A stretch of DNA of 64,000 bases from Ignavibacterium sp. (GTDB taxonomy: Bacteria; Bacteroidota; Ignavibacteria; Ignavibacteriales; Ignavibacteriaceae), in NCBI GenBank assembly GCA_018335755.1, contig JAGXRK010000045.1, positions 124,001-188,000 of the forward strand. Direction: 5' to 3'. The notes under the pieces are model-generated. The model made no database searches, was not told the DNA's origin, and saw only the letters and a program-made list of their open reading frames with translations. Positions 51,741-62,151 of the stretch are shown here, piece after piece; positions within the stretch are counted from its first letter, which is position 1, and every line of letters starts with the position of its first letter. The translations under genes were made by a program, and so were the position numbers.

Positions 51741-52877
51741 ATGAAAAATAACTGTGCTATTTATATCCATATACCTTTCTGCGATCACAAGTGTATATAT
51801 TGTGATTTTTATTCAATAATAACCTCCGATAATGTTGATAATTTCTTAACATCGCTAAGTAAAGAGATAAAATTCTTTGCAGAAAAGTATTCCAACGGAA
51901 GAGAATTCAGTTCAATATTTTTCGGAGGCGGAACACCATCATTAATGCATTCAGATTATATTAAAACTATTATTGGTGAGCTCAATAAAAATTTCAATAT
52001 TTACAGCGATTCGGAAATTACAATAGAAACTAATCCCGGTACGGTTAACTTAAAAAAGCTAAAGGAATTCAGGCAATCAGGTATAAACAGAATAAGTATT
52101 GGCATTCAATCTTTTAACGAAGATGAACTGAAATTCCTCACAAGAATACACGACAAAGAAACTGCAATTCAAACAGTTTATCATGCAGTTGATGCAGGAT
52201 TTGAAAACATCAGTATCGATTTAATATTCAATCTGCCCGGTCAAACAAAAGAAAAATGGAAGTCAAATCTTCATACAGTGGTTTCGCTTCCAATTACTCA
52301 TTTATCTGCATATAGTTTAATACTCGAGCAAGGTACAATATTAAACAAAATGGTTTTAGACGGTAAAGTAAAAATTCAGGATGAAGACTATGATGCTGAG
52401 CTTTACAAATCAACAATTGAGTTTCTTATAAAATCGGGGTTTAAGCAATACGAAGTTTCTAATTTTGCAAAACCCGGATACGAATGCATTCACAATAAAG
52501 CATACTGGGAGCACAGAGAGTATCTTGGATTTGGTACATCAGCGCATTCATTTATGAACGGAAAAAGATGGTGGAATTTTTCAAGTCTTAAAAGATACAT
52601 TAGCGAGATTGAAAATAATTCACAAGCAGTTATGAACGAGGAAGTACCTACAGAAAAACAATTACACGATGAATATATAATGCTTGCTCTGAGAAGCAAA
52701 GGCATAATTTTGAATGAATATTTAAGTCGCTTTAAAAGCGATTGGATAAATAAAAATTATAGTTATTTTGAAACATTAAAGATCGAAAATTTTCTAAAAA
52801 TGGATAATAACACTATTTATCTGACACCAAAAGGCTACTCCGTTTGTGATGAAATCCTCAAAAATATTCTTCATTAA
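51741..52877 (+). CDS. hemW: HemW, radical SAM coproporphyrinogen-III-oxidase-like haem chaperone
   Basis: The 378-residue protein has the HemW form of the radical SAM motif, Cys-x3-Cys-x2-Cys (C14, C18, C21 in FCDHKCIYCDF), with SIFFGGGTPSLM, ITIETNPGTV, RISIGIQSFNEDELKFL and SIDLIFNLPGQT in the expected order. The C-terminal domain (KQYEVSNFAKPG, then HNKAYWEHREYLGFG) is complete. HemW binds haem and inserts it into respiratory enzymes; it does not replace HemN. The Cys-x2-Cys-x3-Cys motif plus extra Cys typical of HemN is absent. Confidence 0.92.
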   Translation: MKNNCAIYIHIPFCDHKCIYCDFYSIITSDNVDNFLTSLSKEIKFFAEKYSNGREFSSIFFGGGTPSLMHSDYIKTIIGELNKNFNIYSDSEITIETNPGTVNLKKLKEFRQSGINRISIGIQSFNEDELKFLTRIHDKETAIQTVYHAVDAGFENISIDLIFNLPGQTKEKWKSNLHTVVSLPITHLSAYSLILEQGTILNKMVLDGKVKIQDEDYDAELYKSTIEFLIKSGFKQYEVSNFAKPGYECIHNKAYWEHREYLGFGTSAHSFMNGKRWWNFSSLKRYISEIENNSQAVMNEEVPTEKQLHDEYIMLALRSKGIILNEYLSRFKSDWINKNYSYFETLKIENFLKMDNNTIYLTPKGYSVCDEILKNILH

Positions 52878-52889
52878 AGTGCCCGAATT

Positions 52890-54113
52890 ATGTTAAAATT
52901 AAAACTTCACTGGCAGATTGTTATTGCTTTTATAGTTGCCATACTAATCGGTTTATTTGTTCCTCAGCAAGTTGATTATGTCAGATGGCTTGGGGATATT
53001 TTTCTCAGGGCTTTAAAACTGATTATTGTACCGCTCATTCTTACTTCAATCATTTCCGGTGTAACAAATCTTGGCGGAGGACAAAACCTTGGCAGGTTGG
53101 GTCTTAAAGCAATTTCATACTATGTACTAACAAGCTTTTTTGCAATTATTGCAGGACTGGTGCTGGTAAATATTATTAAGCCGGGAATAGGTGCAGATCT
53201 TGGCTTAAAGATGGACGTACCGGAACTGGCTGCAATTTCAGGCGGAATTGGAGATATCGGTATGAGAATAATCCCTACTAATATTTTTTCTGCTTTGGTT
53301 GAAGCAGATATGCTGGCAATAATTTTCTTTTCAATTTTGTTCGGCTATTTTATTACAAAAGTCGAAGGCAAATATTCCACCTTCATGATAGATCTCTTCA
53401 ATTCAGGTTTTGAAGTTATGATGAAATTAACTTCATTTATTATAAAATTTGCACCGCTTGGTATTTTAGGAATCGTAGCAGGAGTTGTTGCAGATCAGGC
53501 AGCTGATAAATCAAAACTTTTAAGTATGGTTCAGCATCTTGGAATGTATATGCTTACTGTTCTTAGTGGATTAGCTTTCCATGCAATGATCACTCTGCCA
53601 TTGATATTAAAATTTCTTGCAAAGTCTGACCCATTTTTACACTTTAAAGCAATGTCGCTTCCATTGATAACAGCTTTCTCTACATCTTCATCTTCAGCTA
53701 CTTTACCATTAACAATGGATGCGGTTGAAAATAATTCAGGAGTCCCGAATAAAATTTCAAGTTTTGTTTTACCACTTGGTGCAACGGTTAATATGGATGG
53801 GACTGCACTTTATGAATGTGTTGCGGCAATGTTTATTGCACAGGCTTATGGAATTGAATTAACTTTTATTCAGCAAATGATTGTGGTGGTGACAGCACTT
53901 CTTGCCTCGATTGGCGCTGCCGGAATTCCTATGGCCGGTCTCGTAATGATCTCCGTAGTACTTACTGCTGTTGGCCTTCCTTTGGAGGGTGTAGGACTCA
54001 TACTTGCGGTCGATAGAATTCTGGATATGTGCCGGACAACCGTTAATGTTTGGAGTGATTCCTGTGGTGCTGTAACAATAGCAAAAACCGAAGGTGAAAC
54101 ATTAAAGGTTTAA
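52890..54113 (+). CDS. Dicarboxylate/amino acid:cation symporter (DAACS family)
   Basis: The 407-residue inner-membrane protein imports dicarboxylates or acidic amino acids with Na+ or H+. Family hallmarks are all present: RALKLIIVPLILTSIISGV, the re-entrant serine-rich loop SSSSATLPLTMDAVENN, the NMDGTALYECVAAMFIAQ helix (NMDGT) and DRILDMCRTTVNVWSDSCGA. About eight membrane helices and two hairpins fit the GltPh fold. The Arg of DMCRTTVNV, in the position that selects acidic substrates, is present. The start follows hemW by 12 bp. Confidence 0.93.
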   Translation: MLKLKLHWQIVIAFIVAILIGLFVPQQVDYVRWLGDIFLRALKLIIVPLILTSIISGVTNLGGGQNLGRLGLKAISYYVLTSFFAIIAGLVLVNIIKPGIGADLGLKMDVPELAAISGGIGDIGMRIIPTNIFSALVEADMLAIIFFSILFGYFITKVEGKYSTFMIDLFNSGFEVMMKLTSFIIKFAPLGILGIVAGVVADQAADKSKLLSMVQHLGMYMLTVLSGLAFHAMITLPLILKFLAKSDPFLHFKAMSLPLITAFSTSSSSATLPLTMDAVENNSGVPNKISSFVLPLGATVNMDGTALYECVAAMFIAQAYGIELTFIQQMIVVVTALLASIGAAGIPMAGLVMISVVLTAVGLPLEGVGLILAVDRILDMCRTTVNVWSDSCGAVTIAKTEGETLKV

Positions 54114-54152
54114 CTAAAAAATATTTATCAAATACTAACACGGACTGAAGAA

Positions 54153-56876
54153 ATGAAATTAGTAACTGCAATATTTGTATTTCTTATTTTTTTATTTTCA
54201 ACAACCAATGCACAAAACTACAAACAGATAAAAGTGTTTATACACGATCAAACAGTTGTTGAACTGCTTAGCCAGATGGGTGTTGATCTTGAACATTCAT
54301 CAACTGAAAAAGATAACAGCATAATTCTTTTTATGAGTGATTATGAGTTTAATCTCATTAAACAATCCGGGCTGCAATACCAGGTATTACTTGATGATTG
54401 GTTTGAATATTATAACTCAATGCCATCTCTTACTGAAGCTGATAAACAAATAATAAAAAATGATAGTAAAAACAATTTCGGCGTAGAAGGTTTCGGTTTT
54501 GGTTCTATGGGCGGATATTACACTTTCAACGAAATTGTAGCTGGTCTTGACTCGATGTATGCTCTGTATCCAAATATTATTACAGAAAAGTATTCCGTTG
54601 GTACAAGTCAGCAAGGGAGAACTATCTGGGCAGTGAAGATTTCTGATAATCCAAACATTAATGAAAGTGAACCGGCGGTGGGCTATGATGCTTTAATACA
54701 TGCCCGTGAACCTCAGTCAATGGCTTCTATGATGTATTTTATGTGGTACCTTCTTGAAAATTATGGGACCGATCCCGAAGCAACTTATTTAGTTAATAAC
54801 CGCGAACTGTATTTTATACCTTGTGTTAATCCGGATGGATACGAGTATAACCGTCAAACCAATCCTACAGGTGGAGGTATGTGGCGCAAGAACAGAAGAA
54901 ATAATGGCGATGGAAGTTATGGCGTAGATCTGAACAGAAATTTTGGTTATATGTGGGGATATGATAACAATGGTTCAAGTCCTACACCCAGCAGTGAAAC
55001 ATACCGTGGACCGTCCCCTTTTTCAGAACCAGAAGCAGTGGCAGTGCGCGACCTTGCTATTCAAAAAAATTACGGAACTCATTTCAACATGCACTCCTGG
55101 CAGAATGCTTTTCTTTATCCCTGGGGATACATCAACCTACAAACTCCTGATTCACTTATCTACAGGGAGTTCGCACAGGATATGAGTTCGTATAATAACT
55201 ATTTATATGGTATAAGCGGACAAATATTGGGTTATAATTCAAATGGCAGTGTAAGAGACTGGATGTACGGTGAGCAAACCACGAAAGCAAAAGCTTTTGG
55301 CTATACGATTGAAATAGGCAGCTCCTCTGATGGTTTCTGGCCGCCCCAACACCGCATTTATCCACTTGCGCAGGGAATGCTTAAACCAAATCTTTATAAT
55401 GCCTGGGTTGCTGGCAGTTATGTTAGTATAATTGATGCCGGTTACAGCCAGCAGTTTTTTAATCCGGGTGATGTTGTTCTTATGAATAGTGTTTTCAGAA
55501 ATAAAGGACTTGCTAACAGTGAAAACATAGATCTGCAGTTAAGTTCTTTGAGTCCATACATTACTATTAACAACGGCAGTACCTCGCTTGGATCTGTGCC
55601 TTCGCGTGGAACGGCAGTAATTACAATGCCATTTTCGTTTACAGTCTCTTCTACAGCTCCTGTAGACGTTGAGGCAATGTTGCTGCTTAAAACTTTTGTT
55701 GATAATGCAGCAATTAATCAGGACACACTTAAGATTGTACTTGGCACTCCGGTATTTGTTTTTGTAGATACGACAAATAACCCTTTGAGCTTATGGACAG
55801 TTACAGCTACACCTTCTAGTTCTCCAAAGTGGGAGGCAACCACACAATCTTTCTATTCATCTCCTGTTTCTTATACCGATAGTAAAGATGGTAATTATAT
55901 TGCAAATGCCACTGTAACTATGACAACTACTGATCCTATTGACTTAACAGGATTAAACAATCCAAAGTTATCATTTTGGACCAAGTACGATATTGAAAGC
56001 AACTGGGATTACGGACAGGTAAAAATTTCAACAAATAATGGCACAACCTGGATCCCACTCGAAGGACAATATACTGAACCCGGAGAAGGTTCTTTTCAGC
56101 CAAATGGTGAACCAGTTTATGACGGCGTACAGTCAAATTGGGTAAGAGAAGATATTTCCTTATCAGAGTATATAAGTTCACAAAACAAAATTCAGTTTCA
56201 GTTAAGAAGTGACGGTAGTGTTCACAGAGACGGATGGTATGTTGATGATATTGCAATATATTATCTGGGAATCATACCTGTGGAGTTAATCTCATTTAAT
56301 GCAGAATTGAATAACAATAGAGCTGTGTTGAATTGGGTTACTGCCAGCGAAAATAATAATTATGGATTTGAAATTGAAAAAAGTCAAAAGTCTCCCGAAG
56401 GGATGGAAAACCAAAAAGTCAAAGGTCAAAATAATTGGGAGAAGATTGGTTTTGTAAATGGAAATGGAACTACTACTGAAGTATCAACTTATACATTTAC
56501 TGATAATCTAATTCAAAATTTCAATGAAAATTTATATTATAGATTAAAGCAAATTGACCTTGATGGTTCGTTTAGTTATTCAGACATAATTGAGATTGAA
56601 CTAATAAAAGTTGATAAGTTTTCTTTAGAACAAAACTATCCAAATCCATTTAATCCTTCAACAACAATAAGTTATCAATTACCCTCAAATGGTGATGTGA
56701 CTCTTAAAGTCTATGACATACTTGGTAATGAAGTTGCAGTATTGGTTGATGAGTACAAACTAAGTGGAAGATATGAAACGGAGTTTGATGGCTCAGATCT
56801 TTCAAGTGGGATATATTACTATATCTTAATTGGAGATTTATTTACTCAGACGAAGAAAATGGTATTGCTAAAATAA
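54153..56876 (+). CDS. Secreted M14 zinc carboxypeptidase with MAM-like domain and type IX sorting domain
   Basis: The 907-residue protein has a signal peptide (1-20, ending TTNAQ), a pro-region, and an M14 domain (about 125-420) with zinc motif HAREPQS, IPCVNPDGYEYN, GVDLNRNFGYMWG, FNMHSWQNAFLYPW and the catalytic-Glu segment TIEIGSSSDGFWPP. Then come a beta-rich segment, an immune-inhibitor-A/MAM-like region (about 540-700; LSFWTKYDIESNWDYGQV, DGWYVDDIAIYY), a fibronectin-like linker and the sorting domain (YPNPFNPSTTISYQL; KKMVLLK). The linker contains a KSQKSPEGMENQKVKGQ low-complexity insertion (56381-56434). Confidence 0.88.
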   Translation: MKLVTAIFVFLIFLFSTTNAQNYKQIKVFIHDQTVVELLSQMGVDLEHSSTEKDNSIILFMSDYEFNLIKQSGLQYQVLLDDWFEYYNSMPSLTEADKQIIKNDSKNNFGVEGFGFGSMGGYYTFNEIVAGLDSMYALYPNIITEKYSVGTSQQGRTIWAVKISDNPNINESEPAVGYDALIHAREPQSMASMMYFMWYLLENYGTDPEATYLVNNRELYFIPCVNPDGYEYNRQTNPTGGGMWRKNRRNNGDGSYGVDLNRNFGYMWGYDNNGSSPTPSSETYRGPSPFSEPEAVAVRDLAIQKNYGTHFNMHSWQNAFLYPWGYINLQTPDSLIYREFAQDMSSYNNYLYGISGQILGYNSNGSVRDWMYGEQTTKAKAFGYTIEIGSSSDGFWPPQHRIYPLAQGMLKPNLYNAWVAGSYVSIIDAGYSQQFFNPGDVVLMNSVFRNKGLANSENIDLQLSSLSPYITINNGSTSLGSVPSRGTAVITMPFSFTVSSTAPVDVEAMLLLKTFVDNAAINQDTLKIVLGTPVFVFVDTTNNPLSLWTVTATPSSSPKWEATTQSFYSSPVSYTDSKDGNYIANATVTMTTTDPIDLTGLNNPKLSFWTKYDIESNWDYGQVKISTNNGTTWIPLEGQYTEPGEGSFQPNGEPVYDGVQSNWVREDISLSEYISSQNKIQFQLRSDGSVHRDGWYVDDIAIYYLGIIPVELISFNAELNNNRAVLNWVTASENNNYGFEIEKSQKSPEGMENQKVKGQNNWEKIGFVNGNGTTTEVSTYTFTDNLIQNFNENLYYRLKQIDLDGSFSYSDIIEIELIKVDKFSLEQNYPNPFNPSTTISYQLPSNGDVTLKVYDILGNEVAVLVDEYKLSGRYETEFDGSDLSSGIYYYILIGDLFTQTKKMVLLK
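56381..56434. repeat. Low-complexity insertion in the sorting-domain linker
   Basis: AAGTCAAAAGTC, CCAAAAAGTCAAAGGTCAAAA and a TCTCCCGAAGGGATGG core occupy the place between FEIEKS and WEKIGFV. The equivalent place in the 28432-29559 gene has TGACTTC heptamers, while the 30428-32254 gene has a short linker there. Confidence 0.6.
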
Positions 56877-56906
56877 ATATGGACATTTCTTTTAATAGTG
56901 TTTATA

Positions 56907-56936
56907 AAAAAGGCGATCATAATTGACCGCCTTTTT
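56907..56936. terminator. Bidirectional rho-independent terminator
   Basis: AAAAAGGCG (56907-56915) and CGCCTTTTT (56928-56936) form a 9-bp stem with a 12-base loop, with A- and T-rich flanks on both sides. It lies between the convergent M14 carboxypeptidase and gdhA genes. Confidence 0.88.
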
Positions 56937-56959
56937 GATTTTACTTCTCAAATTAATAT

Positions 56960-58724
<1,765 letters not shown>

Positions 58725-61700
58725 ATGAAAAGAACTACACTGATAACCTTCACAATTATTGTTTTTTCATTTCTGCAGATTTACGCACAAGTTGATGCCC
58801 GAATGCTGAAATTCCCCGATGTTTCTAACACACATATATCTTTTACCTATGGGGGTGATGTATGGGTTGTTGCAAAAACAGGCGGCACAGCTCATAAACT
58901 AACTACTGCAAAGGGAGAGGAAGTTTTAGCCAGATTTTCACCTGACGGATCGATGATAGCATTCAGTGGCAATTACAATGGCAATGTTGATGTTTATGTT
59001 ATGCCGTCATTTGGAGGCATTCCCAATCGTTTAACATACCACGGAATGAGCGACCGTTTAGTTACCTGGCATCCTGATGGTAAATCAGTGTTGTTTGCTT
59101 CAACCCGTGAAAGCGGAAAGCAAAGATTTTCTCAGTTCTTTAATGTTTCTGTTCGGGGCGGTCTACCTGAAAAACTGCCGGTTCCTTATGGTGAGTTTGC
59201 TTCTTACTCGCCGGACGGAAAAAAACTGGCTTATACAAACAAAACAAGAGCGTTCAGAACATGGAAAAGATATCTTGGCGGTACAGCACCTGATATATGG
59301 ATATTTGATCTTAATGATAAGTCTTCAGAATATGCTATTGAAAGTATCCACAATAACGAATTTCCAATGTGGCACGGAAAGAATATTTATTTCCTCTCAG
59401 ATAGAGGCAGTAACAAGAGATCCAATATCTGGAAATACAATACTGACTCGAAAGAGATAACACAAATAACAGATTTTAATAACTTTGACATCAGGTTTCC
59501 ATCACTTGGTTCTGAAGACATAGTATTTGAGGCTGGTGGTAAACTATACCTGTTAAATCTAACAACTGAAAGATATGATGAAGTAAAGATTAGTGTTGTT
59601 ACAGATAAATCAACACTTATGGCAAGGGTTGAAAATGTAGAAAAGCGGATTTCCAGTTTCAGCATTTCACACGATGGTAAACGCGCCTTGCTTGAAGCAA
59701 GAGGAGAGATCTTTTCCGTGCCTGCAGAAAACGGTGTTGTAATGAATTTAACAAACACATCAGGTGTTGCTGAAAGATATCCTGCCTGGTCACCGAACGG
59801 CAAATATGCGGCGTATTGGAGTGATAAATCCGGTGAGTATGAATTAACAATCCGTGATTTCGAAAATCTTTCCGAAGAAAAAACATTAACTGCTTATGGT
59901 CCGGGCTACAGATATAATTTATACTGGTCGCCAAACAGCAAAATGATTGCATTTATTGATCAGACAATGCAAATACTGATTCACGATATTGATAAAAACA
60001 AAACATTAAAGGTTGATAAGCAGAAATGGATGTATCAGGGCAACCTTAACAATTTCTCAGTCAGCTGGTCCCCTGACAGCAGATATTTAGCTTACGCAAA
60101 AGAACTTGATCATAGAAATACTGCAATTGCCATTTTTGATACCAAAGAAGATAAATCAACTCAGGTAACTTCTGGTTTTTACAGAGACTATTCACCATCT
60201 TTTGATCCGACAGGGAAATATCTTTTCTTTTTGACCGGCAGAAATTTCAGCCCTGCCTATAGCAATGTTGATAACTCATTTATTTATCCGAACACTACTC
60301 AGATTGCTGTTGTATCATTAATTCCCGAAACACCTTCTCCATTGCCGGTAAGAAACGATACAACTTCAGTTAAGAAAAATGACGAAAAGAAAAGCGAGGC
60401 TAAGGATGATGATAAAGACAAGGATAAAGAAAAAGATAAAGCGACAGAAACCAAAATTGTTTTTACCGGATTTGAAGAAAGAATTGAAATTCTTCCTCCG
60501 GCAGCAGGTAACTTTTCGAGCATCAAAGCCGTCAATGGTAAATTAGTATATCACAGAATTCCTAATACAGGTTCATCGGATAAAACAAGACCGATTTTTA
60601 TTTATGATTTTGAGAAACGTGAAGATAAAACAATTATCAATGATGCTGATGCTTATGAAATATCGGCAGATGGTAAAAAATTGATGTTTGTAAAGTCAAG
60701 CTCTTTTTCAATTGTTGATGTTGCTCCGGATCAAAAAGGCGATAAGAAAATGCCTACCGCTCAAATGGAAATGACTGTTGTTCCACAAGAAGAATGGAAA
60801 CAGATATTTACCGATGCCTGGAGATTCCAGAGAGATTTTTTCTATGATAAGAACTTGCACGGTGTTGACTGGCAAGCAATGAAATTAATGTATGGCAGAT
60901 TGATTGATAATGCAGTTACACGTTGGGATGTCAACTATATCATTGGTGAATTAATCGGTGAACTGAATGCCTCTCATACATACAGAGGCGGAGGTGATAC
61001 AGAACAAAGCATTAACAGGGCTGTTGGTTATCTTGGTGTTAACTGGGAATTGAAAGACGGTGCTTATAGAATTGCTAAGATAATCAGAGGAGCTCAATGG
61101 GATAGTGAAGTCCGCTCCCCATTGGAAAGATCCGGTGTAAATATTAAAGAAGGCGACTACATACTTGCAGTAAATGGAATTCCAATAGATATAACCAAGG
61201 ATCCATCCGCAGCGTTCGAAGGATACTCCGGCACCGCCGTTGAATTAACAGTTAATAATAATACTTCATTTAAAGGAGCTAGAAAAGTAGTTGTAGAAAC
61301 TCTTAAGAGCGAAACAAGATTGAGAAATCTTGAATGGATCGAATCTAACAGAAAACATGTTGAAGAAGCAACCAATGGAAAAATCGGATATATTTATGTT
61401 CCCAGCACAGGATGGGATGGACAAACTGAATTGGTAAGACAGTTTGCAGCTCAATACAGAAAAGAGGGTTTAATAATAGACGAAAGATTTAATGACGGCG
61501 GTCAGATTCCGGATCGTTTCATCGAACTGCTTAACAGAAATCCGCTTGCATTCTGGGCAGTAAGAGATGGTGAAACCTGGCAATGGCCTCCGGTTGCAAA
61601 CTTTGGTCCTAAGGTTATGCTTATAAACGGATGGAGCGGTTCTGGCGGTGATGCACTTCCTGATTATTTCCGAAAAGCCGGTTTAGGTCCGCTTATCGGG

Positions 61701-61976
61701 ACAAGAACCTGGGGCGGATTAATTGGAATCACTGGTGCACCACAATTAATTGATGGCGGATCTGTTACTATACCTACTTTTAGAATGTTTGATCCGGACG
61801 GAAAATGGTTTAGAGAAGGTCACGGAGTTGATCCTGATATTGAAGTAATTGATGATCCGTCACAACTGGCAAAAGGAGTTGACCCGCAGCTTGAAAAAGC
61901 TATTGAAGAGGTTTTGAGAAGACTAAAAGAAAAGCCTTTCATAAAACCGGATCTTCCTGAGTATGAGGTAAGGTAA
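58725..61976 (+). CDS. Tricorn-like S41 protease, exported
   Basis: The 1083-residue protein has a signal peptide (1-22, ending LQIYAQ). Two beta-propellers follow: repeats with FSPDGSMIAFSGN, WHPDGKSVLFAST, YSPDGKKLAYTN, WSPNGKYAAYWSD, WSPDSRYLAYAK. After a highly charged linker (about 550-580, DDKDKDKEKDK) come a core domain, a PDZ-like domain (about 760-850; YLGVNWELKDGAY, KEGDYILAVNGIPID) and the S41 peptidase domain, with the nucleophile Ser973 in NGWSGSGGDALP and YVPSTGWDG upstream. It probably degrades peptides in the periplasm. It differs from archaeal tricorn, which is cytoplasmic. Confidence 0.92.
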   Translation: MKRTTLITFTIIVFSFLQIYAQVDARMLKFPDVSNTHISFTYGGDVWVVAKTGGTAHKLTTAKGEEVLARFSPDGSMIAFSGNYNGNVDVYVMPSFGGIPNRLTYHGMSDRLVTWHPDGKSVLFASTRESGKQRFSQFFNVSVRGGLPEKLPVPYGEFASYSPDGKKLAYTNKTRAFRTWKRYLGGTAPDIWIFDLNDKSSEYAIESIHNNEFPMWHGKNIYFLSDRGSNKRSNIWKYNTDSKEITQITDFNNFDIRFPSLGSEDIVFEAGGKLYLLNLTTERYDEVKISVVTDKSTLMARVENVEKRISSFSISHDGKRALLEARGEIFSVPAENGVVMNLTNTSGVAERYPAWSPNGKYAAYWSDKSGEYELTIRDFENLSEEKTLTAYGPGYRYNLYWSPNSKMIAFIDQTMQILIHDIDKNKTLKVDKQKWMYQGNLNNFSVSWSPDSRYLAYAKELDHRNTAIAIFDTKEDKSTQVTSGFYRDYSPSFDPTGKYLFFLTGRNFSPAYSNVDNSFIYPNTTQIAVVSLIPETPSPLPVRNDTTSVKKNDEKKSEAKDDDKDKDKEKDKATETKIVFTGFEERIEILPPAAGNFSSIKAVNGKLVYHRIPNTGSSDKTRPIFIYDFEKREDKTIINDADAYEISADGKKLMFVKSSSFSIVDVAPDQKGDKKMPTAQMEMTVVPQEEWKQIFTDAWRFQRDFFYDKNLHGVDWQAMKLMYGRLIDNAVTRWDVNYIIGELIGELNASHTYRGGGDTEQSINRAVGYLGVNWELKDGAYRIAKIIRGAQWDSEVRSPLERSGVNIKEGDYILAVNGIPIDITKDPSAAFEGYSGTAVELTVNNNTSFKGARKVVVETLKSETRLRNLEWIESNRKHVEEATNGKIGYIYVPSTGWDGQTELVRQFAAQYRKEGLIIDERFNDGGQIPDRFIELLNRNPLAFWAVRDGETWQWPPVANFGPKVMLINGWSGSGGDALPDYFRKAGLGPLIGTRTWGGLIGITGAPQLIDGGSVTIPTFRMFDPDGKWFREGHGVDPDIEVIDDPSQLAKGVDPQLEKAIEEVLRRLKEKPFIKPDLPEYEVR

Positions 61977-61994
61977 ATGGCAGTAATTGTGTTA

Positions 61995-62088
61995 TGAATA
62001 GGGTATCAGGTATAGGGTATAAATTTTATAGTATTAATTTTTAATTGAATTATAGCCTATACCATTATACCCTTATTCCTGTATTCCA
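61995..62088. repeat. Inverted low-complexity phrase repeat
   Basis: GAATAGGGTATCAGGTATAGGG (61997-62018) is followed by an AT-rich spacer and by an inverted set of the same words, CCTATACC and TATACCCTTATTCC (62056-62080). The arrangement could fold as a long imperfect hairpin 3' of the protease gene. Confidence 0.55.
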
Positions 62089-62151
62089 TAATAAGATTAA
62101 CTCATATCCCCATTTTTCATTATCTTGCAAATAAAAACGTCAGGGATTGGT

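Noticed and set aside
62125..62151. TTG start for the 5'-nucleotidase
   Set aside because: The extra nine residues would precede a good signal peptide; the ATG at 62152 has a ribosome-binding site.
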